Below are positions 57,690 through 64,000 of a stretch of DNA of 64,000 bases, piece after piece (within the stretch, counting starts at the first letter, position 1; each line of letters begins with the position of its first letter). Source of the DNA: Nymphaea colorata (taxonomy: Eukaryota; Streptophyta; Magnoliopsida; Nymphaeales; Nymphaeaceae); the NCBI RefSeq assembly GCF_008831285.2, contig NC_045147.1:9142334-9206333 (forward strand), given 5' to 3'. The notes below the pieces were generated by a model, which saw nothing but the letters and a program-made list of their open reading frames with translations, did no database searches and was not told where the DNA came from. A program made the position numbers and the translations under genes.

Positions 57690-60600
57690 GGCAGGAGGCC
57701 AGAATAGCTAGTGATGGCCAGCAGAGAGATGAGGGCCATCAATGTGGATATCAAATTGACCTTATTAAAATTTTAGTGACAATTTTTGGGTCTATACAAA
57801 CCCTAGCCCAAGCAGCTACTCAGCTGGCAGAACTGGCTTTTCCATTAAAACCGACTACAACATCTCCACCGGTCAGTGTCACTTCAACATAAGTAGTTCA
57901 TGAATATGAATTCGCTAAAATTTACGGGAGTTGTGGACACAATGGATGTCGAAGAATGGTTTGGTGAAATTGAAGAGGTTTTTGAGCAGGCCGATGTGCT
58001 AATAAACTTGAAACCTAATTATGGCGCTTGCATGCTTGGTGGAGATGCCAAAAATTGGTGGAAAACCATCAAATAGACAAAGTCCAATGGTTAGACAATG
58101 ACATAAGAACGATTCAAGCACAACTTCACCGAGAAGTATATTCCTGACCATGTCAAGGAAAGAAGAATACAATTCCTTGATTTGGCTTAGTGTGGTAGGA
58201 CTTTTGAAAAGTATATATGTGAGTTCTACCATTCGGAACGATGCTACCCAGACACCTATATTATTGAGAAGGCCATAGTAAATAACTTGATCAATGGACT
58301 GAATGACATTTTGAGGTTGACAATGGTAGCAACAAGCCCAATAGATCTGACCCAAACCATTGAGAAGGTGACCTAGTTTGATGTGACTCTAAGTCAGATT
58401 CAAACTTGTGGAAAAAGGAGGTCTTGTTAATTTGGGCATCATCTCAAGTCCAAATTAAGAAGTTTTTTGTGCCTAAGCACATGTCATCACCTCTAGCTCT
58501 AGGCCTCTTCTCCCAAATAGGCCTAATAAGAGAGACTGTCATTTCTGCCACCGACCACACATTGGACGGCTATGTCCTGAGCTCATAGGGGCATGTTGAA
58601 ATTGTACCAAACAAAGACATTTTATCATAGAATGTCCTACGAAACAATGATTCCTATGATGAGGACCACCTCAAAACAAACGTGCTCAGTCATCACAACC
58701 TACAATCCATTTTCTACACAAGAAGGTACAAAGAATAGTGTACGACTCGACAATTGGGAGCCTGTAGAATCCAGTTCTTGTTGATGGTACTCTACTTATG
58801 CACTCATTCCTCGTATATGTTTTATTTGATTATGGAGCCTTCCATTCTTTTATATCTCAACGATTGTCACTATGTTTAAATGTGACAACACTAGACGCAC
58901 CTTATGAACTTAGGGTGTCGAGTGCTATTAGTTTCATGATTGTCGCACACAGTATTTGCTTGATGTTAGGATAGAAATTTTGGAAAATAAATTTCATGCA
59001 AATCTTATAATTATTGATCTAAAGGGATTTGATATATTTTAGGGATGGAATGGATGAGTGAGCATGATGCATTCGTTGATTATCATGAAAAAATGATTAC
59101 TATACATTTCAATAGATCTAACTATATAGTCTTCCAAATATACAATCATGAACACACTACAGAAATAACTGTAGCTAATTTGTGGTTGCAAAAAAGCATA
59201 GGTTTGTGTTTGTTTCACTGATTTGAAATGATCTAAAATACTAGCATCTGAGATCCATTGATTTAAGTTAAGACCCCCACCCCCCAAATAAATCTGACCT
59301 TAAATTGATGGTTTTTTTAACATGTAGCATGGATTTAAATCCATGTTCCTGAGATCGTTGGTTTACACAAACTAAGGATCTTCCAAAACACACCTTTTAA
59401 TGCAGCCGTGGATCTAAAACTTGAGGTATCAAATGCAACTTAAAGGATTGTGACATAGTTATCTCATCCATGTGACGATGGAGAAAATCGAAGCATCGAA
59501 GATAGACCAGATTCAAGTGATTCGTGAGTTTGTAGATGTATTTTCCAAAAATCTCTCAAAATTTCTACCACTGCAATAGATTGAATTTATTATTGACTTG
59601 ATACCTGGTACTGCACCAATTTCATAGGCACCCTATAGAATGACACCAACCAAACTAGAATAATTAAAGAAACAATTGCAGGAACTTATCAAAAAGGGAT
59701 TTATTATGCCTAGTGTATCACATTGGACAGACCTATATTATTCATAAAGAAGAAGGATGGGACGTTTCAGTTATGTATTGATTATCTGATGTTAAATCAA
59801 GTGACCATCAAGAATAAGTATTCCCTCCTAAGAATTGATTAAATATTGGATTAGTTAAAGAATGCTTGTGTATTCTCTAAGATTGACCTTAGTCGGGGCA
59901 TCACCAACTAAAAATTAAAGAAGATGATATCCCTACTACATTCCGAACATGGTATAAACATTATACATTTTGTGTTCTTTCCTTTGGGTTGACTAATGTT
60001 TCTGTTGTAATTATGGACTTTATGAATAGTATTTGAAGGATTTCTCAATCAATTGGTTGTTGCATTTATTGACGACGTATTGATTTATTCATCCACTCAT
60101 GAAGAGAACATGGAAATGAGTGAGTATTCTTCAACAACACAAATTATATGTAAAATTTTGGTAGCTGAAAATGAAATCTGGTATTGCCAAACATATGGCA
60201 AAATGACTTATTTGTCAAAGTCAAAAGCCTGAAGGATTATTAGGGAGGATATGGCGACAAACTTGGTCATAGGATTACCAAGGACTTGAAAATAACATGA
60301 CACCATCTCGATCATTATCGATTACCTAACAAAGTCCACTGACTTCCTTTTAATAAGAACTGATCAGTCATTAGAATCTTTGGCTTAATTGTTGATGAGT
60401 TAGTTTGATTGCATGATGTGCCATGTACCATCATTTCAGACCAACATCAAAGGTTGCCCTTCAATTTGCTTTGAGAACTAACTTATGTATGAGTTTAATA
60501 TTTCACCCCCAAACTGATGGATAATTAGGGAGGAAGATTTTAAACTTAGAAGATATGTTACGAACATGTTCTCTAGAATGAAAGAGCAAAGGGGACAAAC

Positions 60601-60840
60601 ATGTAAAAATAACTGAATTGAACTATAATAAAGCTTCCATTCTAGTATTGGCATGGTGCCTTTTGAAGCTTTATATGAATGTCTCTACTTACCACCCATA
60701 TACGAGAAATAAAATTGGTGATAGAAAAATTTAACATCCGATGGTTCTACAACACTATGTTGATCAAATCAAGATGCAATGGAACAAATTGTCAGTTATT
60801 CAAGATCATCAAAAAAGTTATGCTGACAAAAGACAATGAC
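57690..60840 (+). pseudogene. Ty3/gypsy element E (Del/Tekay-like), gag-pol, decayed
   Basis: Plus-strand pieces, in order: gag (EWFGEIEEVFEQADV, GGDAKNWWKT, KYIPDHVKERRIQFLDL, 57940-58370), protease-like (FLVYVLFDYGAFHSFISQRL, 58805-58865; catalytic DSG/DTG lost), RT (EFIIDLIPGTAPIS-type, [26 protein letters not shown], 59570-59720, then GYHQ/PFGLTN equivalents to 60010), and integrase (DYLTKSTDFLLIRTDQSLES, 60320-60385; LEDML and NYNKAS near 60550-60640). Stops and frameshifts are everywhere. The wording PGTAPIS.APYRM and KSAHFLP.RTTYSLE is typical of plant Del/Tekay chromoviruses. No 3' LTR was delimited. Confidence 0.85.
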
Positions 60841-60986
60841 CCTTGAGATTTGAAATGGTTAACCCATGTATGTTTTACGTGTGTATGCAATCCAAGGCAT
60901 TTGAGGGGAGACAAGCGAGGACCCAATTTGTGAGGTTTGAAGCTTGCACAAGGGCATTGAAAATGGTCAATGCTGATTTGGATCCA

Positions 60987-62850
60987 TTATCTTTCATTCC
61001 AGCTTACTTGAAACTCCTTAAAATCTCTTTTGATTTCTTTCACAAATGTTAATTTTGAGTAGAAGGAAGAAATTAATGCCATCTGAAAAGAAAAGGTCTC
61101 TTGCCTTTGCGTCGAAAGAGTTGGCCCTTTAAGCTTGTTTCTACTAATATTAGATGATATACATCTATGAAGGGTGGCCATAAAAAAATAAAAAGAAAGG
61201 GCGACATAGGCCTTCCATGTCTAAGACCATAGGCACATTTGATATAGCGCCCCACCTACCCATTGACAGATATATACAACAACCAAAATAGTGGACACAC
61301 ATTTTATAATGAGATCTACCCAATGATAATGAAAACCAAAGGAAAAGACAATGAAGAAAGCTCCCATTGAGATGATCATGGGCTTTCAAGATGTTCAATT
61401 GACAACAAAGAGCAGGGGCATAAAGGTTTGAAATAGACTTAAAAATCTTGTGGACAATGAAAACATTATTTTGCAACTTCCTATCCTTAGTGAAGGCCCC
61501 TTGGGTTTGAGAATTCAATATGGAGGGAACATCCTTCATTCTGTTACAAATGATCTTTTATGAACTTATAAAGGGAATCATAAAGGGTTATAGGCCTTAG
61601 CCCATTAAGATTGCTTGTGGCCTGACATTTCGAAATACGGACTAGATGTGCTCCGTTTATCTTCTCAACTAGTTTTTCTATTTGTAAGAAACCCTAAACT
61701 GCTCCACTAGTGTCTTCCCCAACAATGTGCCAAGATCACTAACAGAAGAAGGCAGGGAAGCATCTGGCCCAAGTGCACTGTCCAGTTTATACCCAAACAC
61801 TGTCAGATTTGCCTCTAGGTCAGAGATGACTACAAGAAGTTTCTGATTTTCTTCCCAAGAGGACCCTGTGACATTTCATCAAGAGATGCCTTGTAATGTC
61901 ATCCTCAACCAACATCGTTTTAAAGAAGCTTGTATGCCCCTCCATGATATGATTTTGGTTATCAAAGGTGTGATCCTCAAGAACAAGAGAAGATAAGGAT
62001 TGCTTTGACTTCTTTCTCGAGGTCACCTGCTGATAAAACTTATTATTTTTGTCACCCAGATTGAGGCAATAGATTCTAACATTTTGGGACCATAGTACCT
62101 CTCACTTCTTCAAGGCATACTGAAGTTTAAGTCTAATACAAACCTCAAAGTCCGAAAGGCTGCTATTTCCATTACTTAGATTGAATTGAATTTTATCCAT
62201 TTCCATTTGGAGAGGGACAATATTAGATAGGTTCCCACAGCGTAATGTGTTCCATGTTGCCTAGCGACTTCTAGTTTATCTATAAGGAGGATAGAGGTGC
62301 AACTCGAGCCCCTATATGGTACCTCCAGCACTCGCCATTGAAAACTTCACATTCCTCGCTCAAGCTCCATTTTTTGAGGAACATGAAAAACCCAATATGT
62401 TGTCTCACTTTTACATCCCTACACAAACTAAACACCAAGGCACCGTGATAAAATAAAATGCATCTGAAGAGGATCCTAAACATATTTTTATCTGCTACAA
62501 AAAGGTTCCATTGCACATTGATCAAAAGCCAATCCAATCTACATATTACATAAGCATTTTCAGCTCCGTTATTACTCCATGTGAAGTGTCTATTAGGATC
62601 TTCAATGAGACACAATCTACTACTCTCCTAGACAAACTTATTGAAGTCATAACATGAGGAGGAGTTGGGAGGGTGCCCATTACTCTTGTCTCTACCATCT
62701 CTAATTGCATTGGAATCACCTAGGACTGCAGTGGGCAGGTGCAGGCCTTCGATGGCCTCACTGAGAACTGGAAGGGCCTCTTTTCCAAACTGCCTACGTG
62801 GATGCATGTCAACGCCTAAGCAGGCAAAAGTAGAGTTACACCGTCGATGT
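60987..62850 (-). pseudogene. LINE-1 type retrotransposon, endonuclease and RT remnants
   Basis: Minus-strand pieces from high to low: endonuclease end (AVLGDSNAIRDGRDKSNG near 62730-62690; HFTWSNNGAENAYVICRLDW near 62580-62500), a linker, then RT (NSQTQGAFTKDRKLQNNVFI, 61460-61520; LKAHDHLNGSFLH; GLRHGRPMSPFLF near 61190-61220). Plant L1 elements have GDFN, FTW.N....RLDR, QSAFVKGR.I.DN.L, KAYD.V.W and GLRQGDPLSPFLF in this order. The catalytic YADD box was not identified, and frames are broken. 3' tail and target duplication not found. Confidence 0.85.
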
Positions 62851-63290
62851 TAGCATCGAGGCAAATCCAATCCTTTTGTATAATGGTGTCAATGTATAAC
62901 ACGTATATTCCAACCAGCAATCACCGGAGCTTCCCCATTCGGTTGATCGTTGTTTGACAATTAACTTTGGGGCACATTTAGCCACATTTGGATATTCTGA
63001 TATGGCAGTAGCCATTATAATATCAGAAGCCCGCCCGTGGGCATAACCCAGGTTCAGTTAAACAAGTTAGGGTAGTCAGATCTGATATGGTCCAGACATC
63101 ATAATTGGGATCTGACCCAGAGTGGGGCAGTTTCACGCGTTGACACTTGACGGTGGGCGGTAGGGTTCGAGCTTGAGTCGAGTTGTACAAGGTCGGTCTG
63201 AGCTTCACTCGATAAATTGAGTCCCAGCTCCAGCTAGTTTACTAACTTTCTCTTTGACTTGATCTCATGGGCCATGTTTTGTGCTATCTT
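62851..63290. other. Intergenic, no recognisable gene
   Basis: No frame of interest. GAGCTTGAGTCGAG and CGGTCTGAGCTTCACTCGATAAATTGAG near 63165-63220 look like a fragment of a known type of plant repeat, but too short to classify. Confidence 0.35.
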
Positions 63291-63450
63291 CTCCATAAAG
63301 TCCTTTCCTTAGTCTTATGTTTAGAAATTACAAAATAAGCTTACATTAAATTTGACTTAAGTTCAAATTCTTCCATAAAGTCCTTTCCTTAGTTTTATGT
63401 TTAGAAATTACAAAATAAGCTTAAATTAAATTTGACTTAAGTTCAAATTC
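63291..63450. repeat. 80-bp tandem duplication
   Basis: TCCATAAAGTCCTTTCCTTA begins both copies (63291-63370 and 63371-63450), with only about two base differences, for example CTTAGTCTTATG against CTTAGTTTTATG. A recent local duplication directly upstream of the right-edge gene candidate. Confidence 0.94.
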
Positions 63451-63833
63451 TTGTTTATAAGTTCAATGTCGATCTCGAATTTGACTCCACTTACCGGGAC
63501 CGGCTGCACCCAAGGAGTTACGAGCCTTAACTGAGCTCCCCAGGAGACGCCCATTGGAATTTGGCGGCGTACCGCGACGCCCGCCTTCGCCTTCCCTCCT
63601 TCCTCTTCTCCTTCTACCCGTTTCGTGGCGGCCAAGCCTCCAATGTTCCATTCCCATTTCCCAAGGCTGCACCGTCAACCGCTGTGCTTTTGGTGTCTCG
63701 CCTATCACAAAGGTTGGTGAAGCGGCGGCCTTTCCCTCTGCTGTTTCCATCATTTCCTTCAGCGGTTATCTGGAGGCTGCTCGGTCTATTCATGGAAAGA
63801 AGGGAGTTCGTCACTTGAGCAAGCCATGCCACA

Positions 63834-63910
63834 ATGCGAAGTACCTTCCGCTCCCTCGTCTTCCAGTCGAGGTGTCTCACCACTAACTTCAACCGTCTTC
63901 TGGTTCCGAG
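63834..63910 (+). CDS. First coding exon of a probable mitochondrial protein gene (runs off the window)
   Basis: ATG at 63834 opens a 25-codon exon, MRSTFRSLVFQSRCLTTNFN then RLLVP, that ends CCGAG|GTGAGG at 63910. GTGA after the exon is a usable splice donor, and the frame would stop one codon later without splicing. The peptide is rich in Arg, Ser, Leu and Phe with no acidic residue, as expected for a mitochondrial (or dual) targeting presequence. The CG-rich 300 bp before it fit a plant 5' UTR and promoter; short upstream ATG frames exist (for example at 63642). The mature protein is not in the window, so identity is unknown. Confidence 0.4.
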
Positions 63911-64000
63911 GTGAGGGTGCTCGGCCCTTCAATCAGCCGTTTCATTTCCCTAATGCATGAATCTGCTATTTGGAAATCCTTCTTTACGTATTTCAGAGAT

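Overview
The window is plant nuclear DNA from a flowering plant; the species cannot be fixed from this sequence. The evidence is spliced genes with GT/AG introns, a nuclear gene for a plastid ribosomal protein with a transit peptide, plant-type Ty1/copia and Ty3/gypsy retrotransposons, hAT-type MITEs, a FAR1/FRS-type transposase relic, a LINE, and many (CT)n(TA)n microsatellites. Gene density is very low and most of the sequence is transposon-derived.

Layout. 1-12.2 kb is a nest of retrotransposons. A decayed gypsy element (minus, 10.2-12.2 kb) adjoins a copia LTR; a copia fragment (plus, 1-288) is cut by a second copia element (minus, 289-1250 and 6699-10.0 kb), and that one is cut by a third, young and complete copia element (plus, 1251-6698) with 247/245-bp LTRs, a GCTAC target duplication and an unbroken 1442-codon polyprotein. 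13.1-14.8 kb is a large fold-back (inverted-repeat) element. 15.9-19.9 kb holds the 5' half of a host gene on the minus strand, a nucleotidyltransferase related to plant TUTase/poly(A)-polymerase-like proteins, with a TATA box and leader exon near 19.9 kb. Its 3' half is not in the window, so either the gene is broken by the nest or the nest sits in a very long intron.

21.0-22.6 kb resembles a PIF/Harbinger-type element. 25.7-31.6 kb carries degenerate tandem repeats, a hAT MITE with an 8-bp target duplication, and a FAR1/FRS-like transposase pseudogene. 31.6-42.2 kb is one large, decayed Ty3/gypsy element with unusually long LTRs (about 2.7-3.2 kb); a second hAT MITE with a perfect 8-bp duplication sits in the first bases of its 5' LTR. 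42.2-48.8 kb has little that can be named.

48.86-50.45 kb (minus) is the clearest functional gene: plastid ribosomal protein bS21c in two exons. 52.6-53.9 kb (minus) is an intron-bearing RAPTOR pseudogene (TORC1 subunit) with in-frame stops. 56.7-60.8 kb has a CACTA-like end followed by a decayed gypsy element (plus). 61.0-62.9 kb is a decayed LINE-1-type element (minus). At the right edge, 63.83 kb, a short exon encodes a likely mitochondrial presequence of a gene that runs out of the window.

The host genes (nucleotidyltransferase, bS21c, RAPTOR relic, right-edge exon) show no operon-like or pathway link. They are islands in a repeat landscape whose main content is the relative timing of insertions.
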